From Photobacterium aquimaris (GTDB lineage Bacteria > Pseudomonadota > Gammaproteobacteria > Enterobacterales > Vibrionaceae), in the NCBI RefSeq assembly GCF_002954455.1, contig NZ_MSCC01000001.1, positions 1,546,471 through 1,587,344 on the forward strand: a DNA stretch of 40,874 bases, read 5' to 3'. Positions within the stretch are counted from its first letter, which is position 1; every line of letters starts with the position of its first letter. Below the pieces are notes generated by a model. The model ran no database searches. It had not been told where the DNA came from and was given only the letters and a program-made list of their open reading frames with translations. Of the stretch, positions 9,598 to 17,973 are shown one piece after another. Both the position numbers and the translations under genes were made by a program.

Positions 9598-11292
9598 ATG
9601 AGTATTGTCTTTAATAATTTTTCATTTAAATATTGGGCTCTTGAAAACCCAACCCTTAAAAATATTAATCTAACAATAAATAAGGGCGAAAAAATTGCGC
9701 TAATTGGCCCTAGTGGTTGTGGTAAATCTACTTTAGGTCAATGTCTTAATGGACTTATTCCTCATGCAATTAAAGGCGATTGTAGCGGAGAGTTATACAT
9801 TAACGGTAAAAATACTCGCAGCTTAGATCTTGATCATTGCACCAGCATGGTGGGAACAGTATTACAGGATACAGATGGTCAGTTTGTCGGCTTAAGTGTT
9901 GGCGAAGATATTGCTTTTGCGCTTGAAAACCAAATGATCCCACAGCAAAAAATGCATGAAATCGTGCAAGCAACCGCCAACATGGTCGATTTAAACAGTA
10001 TTTTAGATCACTCTCCTTTTGACTTAAGTGGCGGTCAAAAACAACGTGTCTCTATGGCTGGTGTCATGGTTGATGATGTTGATATTTTATTATTTGATGA
10101 ACCTCTTGCGAGTCTTGATCCTAAAACAGGTAAAGCGGCAATTGAAATCATTGATAATCTGCATAAAGATTCAGGTAAAACAGTGATCATTATCGAGCAC
10201 CGTTTAGAAGATGTATTACACCGCCCTATTGATCGTATTATTATGATGGAGCGTGGTGAAATCATTGCAGATATGAGTCCTGATGAACTATTAGCCAGCC
10301 CATTATTACAACAACATGGTATTCGTGAGCCGTTATATCTCTCAGCAATTAAAGCAGCAGGATGTACGATCACAGTTGAAGATAAGCCTGCTTATTTTTC
10401 AACAATTAATCTTAATAAATTCAAGCCTCAAATTGAAGATTGGTTCCATCAAGTTAAGCAGCCTCAAGCAGAGCCTATACAAGATGTACTCTTAAGCGTT
10501 AAAAACCTTAACTATTCCTATGATGGTGTTCGCAACACCTTAGATGACGTCAGTTTTGATGTTCATAAGGGCGAATTTGTTGCCATTATGGGGAAAAATG
10601 GCTCGGGTAAATCAACAATCACTCGTCTGATCATGGGAGTGTTAGAAGCTGATAGCGGAACCATTACACTTAATGGTAACAATTTAGCTAACCAATCCAT
10701 TTTTGAGCGCAGCCAACATATTGGGGTAGTAATGCAAAACCCTAATCATATGATCTCGCACCATATGATTTTTGATGAAGTGGCATCTGGTTTACGTAAC
10801 CGTGGCATGGATGAAGCACAGATTAAAATCAAAGTAGAAGCAACGCTTAAACTTTGTGGTCTGGGACGCTACCACCACTGGCCTGTTGATGCATTAAGCT
10901 TTGGTCAGAAAAAACGGGTAACTATTGCAACAATGTTAGTGCTGGAACCAGAGTTGTTGATCCTTGATGAACCAACTGCTGGCCAAGATTACCATCACTA
11001 CACTGCAATGATGTCTTTTATTCAAGAACTGAATCAAAAACTAGGGCTAACCATTGTGATTATTTCACATGATATGCACTTAGTACTTGAATATACCCAA
11101 CGCGCTATTGTCATTGCTGATAACCGCTTACTGACTGACGATAAGGTTAATCATATCTTTAGTCAGCCCGCATTATTAGATCAAGCAAACTTAACCGTTA
11201 CTAGCTTATATTCATTGGCTCAGGCAATGGGTATTGAGCATATTGACCAATTTATTCGCTGTTTTATCGCCCACGAACTAAAAAATAAATAA
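9598..11292 (+). CDS. ECF transporter ATPase with two fused nucleotide-binding domains
   Basis: 564-residue fusion of two ABC ATPases (EcfA-A' or YkoD-like) powering the ECF complex. Domain 1 has Walker A GPSGCGKST, signature LSGGQKQR and Walker B ILLFDEPLASLDP. Domain 2 starts near residue 300, with Walker A GKNGSGKST, Walker B LLILDEPTAG and a changed signature, LSFGQKKR, where the second signature residue after LS is normally Gly. That makes the two ATP sites unequal on paper, a common theme in heterodimeric ABC ATPases. The gene is two bases after the S gene, with GAGG inside the end of that gene as a likely binding site. Confidence 0.93.
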   Translation: MSIVFNNFSFKYWALENPTLKNINLTINKGEKIALIGPSGCGKSTLGQCLNGLIPHAIKGDCSGELYINGKNTRSLDLDHCTSMVGTVLQDTDGQFVGLSVGEDIAFALENQMIPQQKMHEIVQATANMVDLNSILDHSPFDLSGGQKQRVSMAGVMVDDVDILLFDEPLASLDPKTGKAAIEIIDNLHKDSGKTVIIIEHRLEDVLHRPIDRIIMMERGEIIADMSPDELLASPLLQQHGIREPLYLSAIKAAGCTITVEDKPAYFSTINLNKFKPQIEDWFHQVKQPQAEPIQDVLLSVKNLNYSYDGVRNTLDDVSFDVHKGEFVAIMGKNGSGKSTITRLIMGVLEADSGTITLNGNNLANQSIFERSQHIGVVMQNPNHMISHHMIFDEVASGLRNRGMDEAQIKIKVEATLKLCGLGRYHHWPVDALSFGQKKRVTIATMLVLEPELLILDEPTAGQDYHHYTAMMSFIQELNQKLGLTIVIISHDMHLVLEYTQRAIVIADNRLLTDDKVNHIFSQPALLDQANLTVTSLYSLAQAMGIEHIDQFIRCFIAHELKNK

Positions 11293-11294
11293 CC

Positions 11295-12137
11295 ATGAAA
11301 AGCAAACATTTAAAATTTGGCATCAGTTATGTCAACACTCACTCTTGGCTGCACGCTTTGAACGGTATTACCAAGTTTGTGTTATTTATGGCGTGGGTAA
11401 CCATGGTACTGCTGACCTTTGATCTGCGTGTTATTTGTGGATTAATCATTGTGGGATTATTGCTATTAAAAGCGACTAAAATTCCATTTGCGGTCTATAA
11501 ACCACTCTTAATCGGTACCGCAGTAGTATTATTAATGAATGCTTTATTTATGTTTTTGATTGCCCCTCAACAAGGCACCGATTACATGCATTCAACTACG
11601 GTGCTGGTGCATCTTTTTGGGCACTATAATATAACCCTTGAGACTGTATTTTATTTACTGACTGTTACCCTTAAATATTTCAGTATGTTCCCGATTGCGT
11701 TAGTGTTTGTTTTCACGACTCACCCAACGGAATTTTCAGCAAGCTTAAACAAACTTGGTGTACCTTATCGTATTGCTTATGCGGTAAGCCTAACGTTACG
11801 TTATCTACCTGAAGTAATGAAAGATTTCACCAATATTATGCATGCACAACAAGCGCGAGGGGTAGATATTTCAAAGAAAGCGCCTGTAATGACACGTATT
11901 CGTAACGTTGCAAAAATTCTTGGACCACTGATTTTTTCAAGTTTAGACCGTGCCGATGTAATTTCTAATGCTATGACGCTGCGTGGTTTTGGGCGCAATA
12001 AAAAACGTACTTGGTATAGCTTAAAACCAATGACGAGAAACGACGTTATCGCATTAATCATTATTGCATTCGTGCTTGGACTGGGGATTTTACACCGTTA
12101 TCAATCAACAACGCTGTTCTGGTATCCGTTCCATTAA
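11295..12137 (+). CDS. ECF transporter transmembrane T component (CbiQ/EcfT family)
   Basis: 280-residue inner-membrane coupling protein that links the S component to the ATPases. Hydrophobic segments fill the N-terminal half and the end. Two Arg-Gly coupling motifs typical of EcfT are visible, QQARGVD and TLRGFG, in the cytoplasmic helices that contact the ATPases. It starts two bases after the ATPase stop with no clear ribosome binding site, so it probably depends on translational coupling. A strong terminator follows. Confidence 0.93.
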   Translation: MKSKHLKFGISYVNTHSWLHALNGITKFVLFMAWVTMVLLTFDLRVICGLIIVGLLLLKATKIPFAVYKPLLIGTAVVLLMNALFMFLIAPQQGTDYMHSTTVLVHLFGHYNITLETVFYLLTVTLKYFSMFPIALVFVFTTHPTEFSASLNKLGVPYRIAYAVSLTLRYLPEVMKDFTNIMHAQQARGVDISKKAPVMTRIRNVAKILGPLIFSSLDRADVISNAMTLRGFGRNKKRTWYSLKPMTRNDVIALIIIAFVLGLGILHRYQSTTLFWYPFH

Positions 12138-12157
12138 GGCTCACTAAAACTGAATTA

Positions 12158-12186
12158 AAAACCGTCATTTATTGGCGGTTTTTTTT
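12158..12186 (+). terminator. Terminator of the ECF operon
   Basis: AAACCGTCA pairs with TGGCGGTTT across a 5-base loop, followed by an uninterrupted T-run. Confidence 0.88.
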
Positions 12187-12505
12187 AAGCAGTTGTCATA
12201 GCTAGCTTAATTATTTTCTCAACCTTCTATTTTCAATATTCCTCCTTGTTAACAATATTCACACCTTTCTCAAACTATAAGAAAAGTAACTTTTTACTTA
12301 TTGTCACCTTACCTATTTAACCGTACCTTGTATTAACAAAAAATAAACTTATTGACCATCAATCACACAAAACGATGCTTTTTTATTGCTAATCAGCATC
12401 AGTAAACACACTTTATGCATCAACATTAACAAACACAACATCAATGCCATTGTGATAGGAAAATAATAATTATCACCCTGTAATAATCATAAAAAGGACT
12501 TTAAA
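12187..12505. other. Intergenic region before the TAXI-TRAP genes
   Basis: No gene seen. It contains the 10-bp perfect palindrome TTGTTAACAA (12246-12255) and a GTGATA...TATCAC inverted repeat (12452-12457 and 12471-12476) just ahead of the binding-protein gene. Either could be an operator; neither matches a regulator I can name. Confidence 0.4.
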
Positions 12506-13468
12506 ATGAAACGACTCGCAATTATTGTCAGTGCGTTAGGCAGTATTTTTTACCCATCCTTCGCAACTGCAGCAGACAACTTTATTTCTATTGGTACTGG
12601 TGGTCAAACAGGGGTTTATTACATTGCCGGACAATCTATTTGTCGCTTTGTAAACCGTACTACTGATACCCATCAAATAAAATGTAATGCCCCGACCAGT
12701 GGCGGTGGTGTTGCGAATGTTAATGGCCTCCGTAGCCATGAATATAACTTTGGCATCATGCAGTCTGATCATCAATTTAAGGCCCTTAACGGCTTAGCCC
12801 CTTTTCAAGATCATGGCAAAATGAACGATATTCGAGCGGTATTTTCTTTGCAAAGTGAAGTATTTACGATTTTGGCTCGTGAAGACTCAGGAATTCATTC
12901 TTTTGATGATTTAAAAAACAAACGCGTGAATTTAGGCAATCCTGGTTCTGGTCAACGTGACACATTTGAGCAAATTTTAGCGGTTAAAAACTGGAATAGT
13001 GATGTGTTTAGCTTGGTTTCTGATCTCAAGCCAGCAGAACAAGCTCCTGCAATGAGTGATAATAAAATCGATGCGATGAGCTATTTTGTGGGTCACCCTA
13101 ATGGAGCGATTCAAGAAGCCTCTACCACGACTGACACCCGTTTAATTGCAGTTACTGGGCCTGATATTGATGCGCTACTAAAAGAAAAGAGTTATTTCAC
13201 TAAAGCGATAATTCCAGGAGGTATGTATCGTGGTAACCCCAATGATACCGTATCTATAGGCGGTAAAGCGGTATTATCGACTAACGCCAATACTGATCCA
13301 GAAATGGTATATCAGTTAGTAAAGTCAGTATTTACTAACATTGATCGCTTCAAGCGCCTGCACCCTGCTTTTGCAGATCTAAAAGAAACCGAGATGATAA
13401 AAACAGGCTTAACTGCACCGTTACACGATGGCGCTGTTCGTTACTATAAAGAACGAGGCTGGATGTAA
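12506..13468 (+). CDS. TAXI-family TRAP transporter substrate-binding protein
   Basis: 320-residue periplasmic receptor for a TRAP transporter. A signal peptide is clear, with likely cleavage after FATA near residue 22. The mature protein opens with FISIGTGGQTGVYYIAGQ, the hallmark of TAXI (TRAP-associated extracytoplasmic immunogenic) receptors, and continues with the family's glycine-rich loop GNPGSGQRDT. Substrates for TAXI receptors are mostly undetermined; dicarboxylates or amino acids such as glutamate are typical guesses. AAGGA precedes the ATG. The permease gene follows on the same strand after an intercistronic hairpin. Confidence 0.93.
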   Translation: MKRLAIIVSALGSIFYPSFATAADNFISIGTGGQTGVYYIAGQSICRFVNRTTDTHQIKCNAPTSGGGVANVNGLRSHEYNFGIMQSDHQFKALNGLAPFQDHGKMNDIRAVFSLQSEVFTILAREDSGIHSFDDLKNKRVNLGNPGSGQRDTFEQILAVKNWNSDVFSLVSDLKPAEQAPAMSDNKIDAMSYFVGHPNGAIQEASTTTDTRLIAVTGPDIDALLKEKSYFTKAIIPGGMYRGNPNDTVSIGGKAVLSTNANTDPEMVYQLVKSVFTNIDRFKRLHPAFADLKETEMIKTGLTAPLHDGAVRYYKERGWM

Positions 13469-13477
13469 TTTCACCAC

Positions 13478-13517
13478 CAAGCGAGGTAGCCATTTCTCTC
13501 GCTTGCTCTCTTTTTTT
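13478..13517 (+). terminator. Intercistronic terminator-like hairpin in the TRAP operon
   Basis: CAAGCGAG (13478-13485) pairs perfectly with CTCGCTTG (13498-13505) over a 12-base loop, then CTCTC and seven Ts. It resembles a leaky terminator that would give more binding protein than permease. Confidence 0.6.
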
Positions 13518-13596
13518 ACTAATGGAAATACACTACTCACAATGACTTAAATGACATTTGCTATTTTCATTAGTGCCAACTTGTAAGTGAATACAT

Positions 13597-16200
13597 ATGG
13601 CTCAACAACATCTCTCGAACGACACCATCCTTTCAACCGAAGATCTTATCGCCAAAGATGTAGGTGCACGTTTACCAACAGGAATAATGGCAAAGGTCAT
13701 TACTTTTTTAGCTATTTCATGGTCGCTGTTTCAATTATGGATTGCCTCTCCTCTGCCTTTTATTATTGGCATTGGGGTTTTTAATGATACTGAAACTCGT
13801 GCAATCCATTTGGCTTTTGCGCTTATTCTGGCTTTCTTAGTCTTCCCTGCCCGTCATTGTTCAGCAACGTATCGAGTACCCTACAGTGATATCGCACTTG
13901 GTATGATAGCAGCTGCAACCTCATTATATTTATTTGTTATGTATAATGAGCTCGCTCAACGCCCTGGCAGCCTCACTCAATTTGACTTAGTTATTGCATG
14001 TATCGGTTTACCGTTACTACTAGAAGCTGCTCGGCGAGTATTAGGCCCAGCTTTACCTCTTATTGCTCTTGGCTTTATTGGTTACAGTTTTGCTGGTCCT
14101 TGGATGCCAGGATTGCTTGCTCATCGAGGAGTCCAATTTGCTTCACTGGCAAACCATCAATGGATCACAACTGAAGGTGTATTTGGTATTGCCCTTGGGG
14201 TATCCACCAGCTTTGTATTTTTATTTGTGTTGTTTGGCGCTCTACTTGAGCGTGCGGGAGCTGGACATTATTTCATTCAGCTAGCTTTTAGTTTATTAGG
14301 ACACCTACGTGGAGGCCCCGCTAAAGCAGCAGTAGTTGCATCTGGGTTAACGGGACTAATATCTGGATCTTCAATAGCTAACGTAGTTACCACTGGTACA
14401 TTTACCATTCCGATGATGCGAAAAGTTGGCTTTAGCAAAGAAAAAGCTGGTGCAATAGAAGTTGCATCTTCGGTAAACGGTCAGATCATGCCACCAGTGA
14501 TGGGCGCTGCCGCTTTTTTGATGGTGGAATATGTCGGTATTCCCTATATCGATATTATTAAGCATGCCTTTTTACCTGCCGCTATTTCATATATCACGCT
14601 GCTATATATTGTTCATTTAGAAGCGTTAAAGCTAGGCATGACAGCAATTGAACCCAAACACCATAAACCTTGGCTAGTACGCCTAACAAGTTTTAGCTTT
14701 GCTTGCTTGTTAATCAGTGGCTTTTCATTAGCGATTTATTACGGTTTAGGATGGATAAAACCATTACTTGGCGATTATGCCGCTTTTGTGATTAGTGGAT
14801 TATTAGTCGCAGTATATATTAGCCTACTCAAAGTGGCAGCCAACCACCCGCCATTACCAGAAGACAACCCTAATGCACCATTGAATGAATTACCTGAAAC
14901 ACGCAGTGTGCTATTGGCAGGATTACATTTTATTCTACCAGTAGTGGTCTTAGTATGGTGCTTAATGGTTGAACGTTTATCACCTGGACTTTCAGCTTTT
15001 TGGGGCTCGGTGATGCTAGTGGGAATTATAGTGACGCAACGTCCCTTACTGAGCTTATTACGCAAAGATGGCTGTCATTATGGGCATTTTATTGAAGGTA
15101 AAAACGATCTGATTGAAGCCTTAATTGCAGGTTCTCGCAATATGATCGGCATTGGTATCGCGACTGCAACTGCGGGTATTATTGTCGGTGCGGTTTCTCA
15201 AACAGGTGTGGGTTTAATTTTAGCTGATTTAGTTGAAATGCTATCTATGGGTAATTTAATGCTGATGCTAATTTTATCAGCACTATTAAGCCTTATTCTC
15301 GGTATGGGATTGCCAACCACGGCGAACTATATTGTTGTTTCTAGTTTATTAGCACCCGTTATTGTCACCCTTGGCCAACAAAATGGCTTAATCGTTCCTT
15401 TAATTGCCGTACATTTATTTGTGTTCTATTTTGGCATTATGGCCGATGTGACACCGCCAGTTGGGTTAGCGTCTTTTGCTGCGGCTGCGGTATCAAAAGG
15501 TGATCCAATCAAAACGGGTATTACTGCTTTTTATTACAGTTTACGTACCGCAGCTTTACCATTTTTATTTATATTCAACACCGACTTATTACTGATAGAT
15601 GTTAGCGTTAGTCACGGGATCATTATTTTTGTTATAGCGACAATTGCGATGCTTATTTTTGCAATGGCAACCCAAGGATGGTTTATTACCCGTAATCGTT
15701 GGTATGAAAATATCGTACTATTATTGATCTCGTTTACGTTATTCCGCCCAGGGTTTTGGCAAGATTTAATCGTTGAGCCTTATCAAAATATTGCGTCAAC
15801 ACACTTAGTAAGTACCCTTGATAACCTGCCTGCTGGCGATGTTATTCGAATGCGAATTGCAGGTGAAGATGCTATCGGTAAACATCGTGAATTTAGTGTG
15901 TTATTTACAGTACCTAACGCTGAAACAGGCCAGCAGAAGCTTGAAAAAATCGGTATTGAAACCTATCAAAGCCAAGGCAAGACATTGATTGATATGGTGA
16001 CATTTGGAAGCCCAGCAGCAACCGAAAACTTGCAGTTTGACCAACAAATTATTGATATTCGAGTCCCAGTGGAACGTTGGCGTAAAGAGTGGTTATGGCT
16101 CCCTGCTATTTTACTTTTTGGTTTCATTGTCAGAAATCAACGTCGACGTTTAACATTGGCACCGATAACAGAAACACCAACACAAACCATAATCGTATAA
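13597..16200 (+). CDS. TRAP transporter fused 4TM/12TM permease
   Basis: 867-residue inner-membrane protein fusing the small (DctQ-like) and large (DctM-like) TRAP subunits, the form that partners TAXI receptors; probably driven by a sodium or proton gradient. The DctM core is recognisable by SGLTGLISGSSIANVVTTG, then NGQIMPPVMGAAAFLM, and the later GMGLPTTANYIVV. After the last core segment, residues from about 720 form a largely soluble domain, similar to the DUF3394 extension of such fusions, ending in one more hydrophobic segment. The upstream SD is weak (GTAAGTG). A bidirectional terminator follows. Confidence 0.93.
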   Translation: MAQQHLSNDTILSTEDLIAKDVGARLPTGIMAKVITFLAISWSLFQLWIASPLPFIIGIGVFNDTETRAIHLAFALILAFLVFPARHCSATYRVPYSDIALGMIAAATSLYLFVMYNELAQRPGSLTQFDLVIACIGLPLLLEAARRVLGPALPLIALGFIGYSFAGPWMPGLLAHRGVQFASLANHQWITTEGVFGIALGVSTSFVFLFVLFGALLERAGAGHYFIQLAFSLLGHLRGGPAKAAVVASGLTGLISGSSIANVVTTGTFTIPMMRKVGFSKEKAGAIEVASSVNGQIMPPVMGAAAFLMVEYVGIPYIDIIKHAFLPAAISYITLLYIVHLEALKLGMTAIEPKHHKPWLVRLTSFSFACLLISGFSLAIYYGLGWIKPLLGDYAAFVISGLLVAVYISLLKVAANHPPLPEDNPNAPLNELPETRSVLLAGLHFILPVVVLVWCLMVERLSPGLSAFWGSVMLVGIIVTQRPLLSLLRKDGCHYGHFIEGKNDLIEALIAGSRNMIGIGIATATAGIIVGAVSQTGVGLILADLVEMLSMGNLMLMLILSALLSLILGMGLPTTANYIVVSSLLAPVIVTLGQQNGLIVPLIAVHLFVFYFGIMADVTPPVGLASFAAAAVSKGDPIKTGITAFYYSLRTAALPFLFIFNTDLLLIDVSVSHGIIIFVIATIAMLIFAMATQGWFITRNRWYENIVLLLISFTLFRPGFWQDLIVEPYQNIASTHLVSTLDNLPAGDVIRMRIAGEDAIGKHREFSVLFTVPNAETGQQKLEKIGIETYQSQGKTLIDMVTFGSPAATENLQFDQQIIDIRVPVERWRKEWLWLPAILLFGFIVRNQRRRLTLAPITETPTQTIIV

Positions 16201-16202
16201 TC

Positions 16203-16232
16203 AAAAAAAGCCGATCGAATGATCGGCTTTCT
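16203..16232. terminator. Bidirectional terminator between the TRAP permease and lgt
   Basis: AAAGCCGATC pairs with GATCGGCTTT across a GAAT loop. An A-run on the left serves as the T-run for the minus-strand lgt message; TTTCTCTTT lies on the right. Confidence 0.87.
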
Positions 16233-16257
16233 CTTTATAGTTATCTTATTTGTTAGA

Positions 16258-17058
16258 TTAGCTATTTTTAGCGTGGTCTAAGCTACGCGCTCTTTGACCT
16301 TTAATCACAAAATAAATACCTACCAGAATAAATGGAATACTTAATAACTGACCAGTATTGAGTACTATATCGGTTGAATAATCAGCCTGATGTACTTTAA
16401 TAAATTCTAATAAGAATCGTACTGTCATCACAAGCACTAAGAACCAACCAAGTAGCAGTCCTTTGTATTTACCAATATCGGTTTTACGATATAGCGCAAA
16501 CAATAAGAAGAATATTGCTAAGTAAGAAAACCCTTCATAAAGCATAACTGGGTGACGTGGCACTAAATCAACACGTTCAAATACAACCGCCCATGGCAAA
16601 TTACTTGGGGTGCCTAAAATTTCTGAGTTAAAGAAATTACCAAAGCGGACAAAGAAACCAAATAATGCTGTTGCAATCGCTAAACGATCAAGTAACCACA
16701 TACGATCAATAGCATACTTTTTGCTGTAATAATAAACCGCAATGATTAAGCCTAAACCACCACCGTGGCTTGCTAGCCCACCTTCCCATACTGCGAATAT
16801 TTTCGCTGGATGTGCCCAGTAATAACCTGGATCATAGAACACAACATGAAATAATCGAGCGCCAACAATGATACCGACAACGGCATACATTAATAGTGAA
16901 TCTAAACTTTCAACAGGTTTATTTTCACGCTCATAAATTGACTTCATAACTTGGAAGCCAAACGTAATAGCGAGCGCAAATAGCACGCCATACCAATGTA
17001 TCTTTAAACCAAAGAATGACACTAGTATTGGATTAACATCCCAAACAAAATGATTCAA
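16258..17058 (-). CDS. lgt: Prolipoprotein diacylglyceryl transferase, Bacteroidota-like
   Basis: 266-residue inner-membrane enzyme that transfers diacylglycerol from phosphatidylglycerol to the lipobox cysteine of prolipoproteins. Start is TTG at 17058, with AAGG upstream. The catalytic His98 lies in GGLASHGG, and the signature reads VRFGNFFNSEILGTPSNLPW (Arg138, Asn141, Asn144, Glu146). Proteobacterial Lgt normally reads GRIGNFINGELWGR here; NSEI-G-P and the C-terminal NTGQLLSIPFI are what I know from Bacteroidota. The gene is not beside thyA or ptsP, where I would expect the housekeeping vibrio lgt, so it is probably an extra, transferred copy. It is transcribed away from the copper cluster. 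Confidence 0.9.
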   Translation of the reverse strand: MNHFVWDVNPILVSFFGLKIHWYGVLFALAITFGFQVMKSIYERENKPVESLDSLLMYAVVGIIVGARLFHVVFYDPGYYWAHPAKIFAVWEGGLASHGGGLGLIIAVYYYSKKYAIDRMWLLDRLAIATALFGFFVRFGNFFNSEILGTPSNLPWAVVFERVDLVPRHPVMLYEGFSYLAIFFLLFALYRKTDIGKYKGLLLGWFLVLVMTVRFLLEFIKVHQADYSTDIVLNTGQLLSIPFILVGIYFVIKGQRARSLDHAKNS

Positions 17059-17295
17059 ACAAGATTACCTTCTGAGTGAACAATAGCCAAAACAATAGAT
17101 GCTATCGATAATCATCACAGACTAGCAAGAAAAACCAGCGGGGTGAATAAACAGCAGCTTAATTTTTCAAACTATTTATGATAAATATGATTAATAATTC
17201 GGCATAAAAAAACTACCAAGCTATTATGACAAACATTTTAAAGCATCAATTTTGGTATTTTATGCATTAATAACACACCAAATAGCAATTACTAC
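17059..17295. other. Divergent intergenic region between lgt and the copper cluster
   Basis: AT-rich with no gene. It should contain the lgt promoter on the minus strand, which I cannot place with confidence. Confidence 0.4.
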
Positions 17296-17326
17296 TTGAC
17301 CTCAAATAGTAATCATTGCATATAAT
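17296..17326 (+). promoter_or_regulatory. Copper cluster promoter with 19-bp spacer
   Basis: TTGACC (17296-17301) and TATAAT (17321-17326) are near-consensus hexamers separated by 19 bp. Over-long spacers are typical of promoters activated by MerR-family metal regulators such as CueR, but the central dyad is weak (AAT...ATT), so the regulator is uncertain. Confidence 0.5.
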
Positions 17327-17355
17327 AACAACTTAACATTAATTAAAGGCTAAAG

Positions 17356-17748
17356 ATGTACAGTAAACATCTTCGTACAATTTGGATTACAAGCTTTACG
17401 CTGATAGCATTATTGCTATCAAGTGTTGCTTCCAGTGCACCTTTAATGTCGATAAAAATGCTTAGTATGAATAATTCAATGATGGTAATGTCATCAACAA
17501 TGGATTGCTGTGATGATGAATCAATGACACCTCATCAACATAACCAAGCGTCAGAATCACCTTCTCATTGCGATAAAATGGGCGGGATTGATAAATGTTG
17601 TTCTATCGCATGTTTAAGTAATATTGCTTTTCTTCCGAGTCAATTTGAAAACTTATTCCAACCATCAAATCTAACACTCATTGCTATAGAAAAAACACAC
17701 CAACTAAATACGACTACACCAACGTTATATCGCCCTCCGATAGTATAA
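17356..17748 (+). CDS. Secreted Cys/Met/His-rich protein, first gene of the copper cluster
   Basis: 130 residues. A signal peptide spans about residues 1-28 (ends SVASSA). The mature part is rich in Met early on, then has Cys51, Cys52, Cys72, Cys81, Cys82 and Cys86 with several His between, followed by a Cys-free tail. I do not recognise a named family. Short secreted proteins of this look often lead cus/cop-type efflux clusters, and the residues suit periplasmic binding of copper or silver; that role is inference from composition and position. About 225 bases separate it from cusC. Confidence 0.75.
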   Translation: MYSKHLRTIWITSFTLIALLLSSVASSAPLMSIKMLSMNNSMMVMSSTMDCCDDESMTPHQHNQASESPSHCDKMGGIDKCCSIACLSNIAFLPSQFENLFQPSNLTLIAIEKTHQLNTTTPTLYRPPIV

Positions 17749-17973
17749 ATCCACTTAATCTATTTTTACTCACGACATCATTATTGTCCGTGACAGATTA
17801 ATTGTATCTTATGATCTGTGTTTCATTATTTTGCAGCAGATCTAAGATCACCATAAGCCTTATTTAATGCAATAACTGCTCTAAACCGTTATTACTAATA
17901 ACTAACTGCGTAATAATAATTAGATCATCACTACTATTGTTTTATATTCGCTTATGGAAGATTGGATTACGTT

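Noticed and set aside
10035..10373. 112-codon minus-strand frame inside the ECF ATPase gene
   Set aside because: It is antisense to well-conserved Walker and signature motifs and its translation shows no family features.
14775..15065. 96-codon minus-strand frame inside the TRAP permease gene
   Set aside because: Shadow of a real membrane-protein gene; no start signal or recognisable protein.
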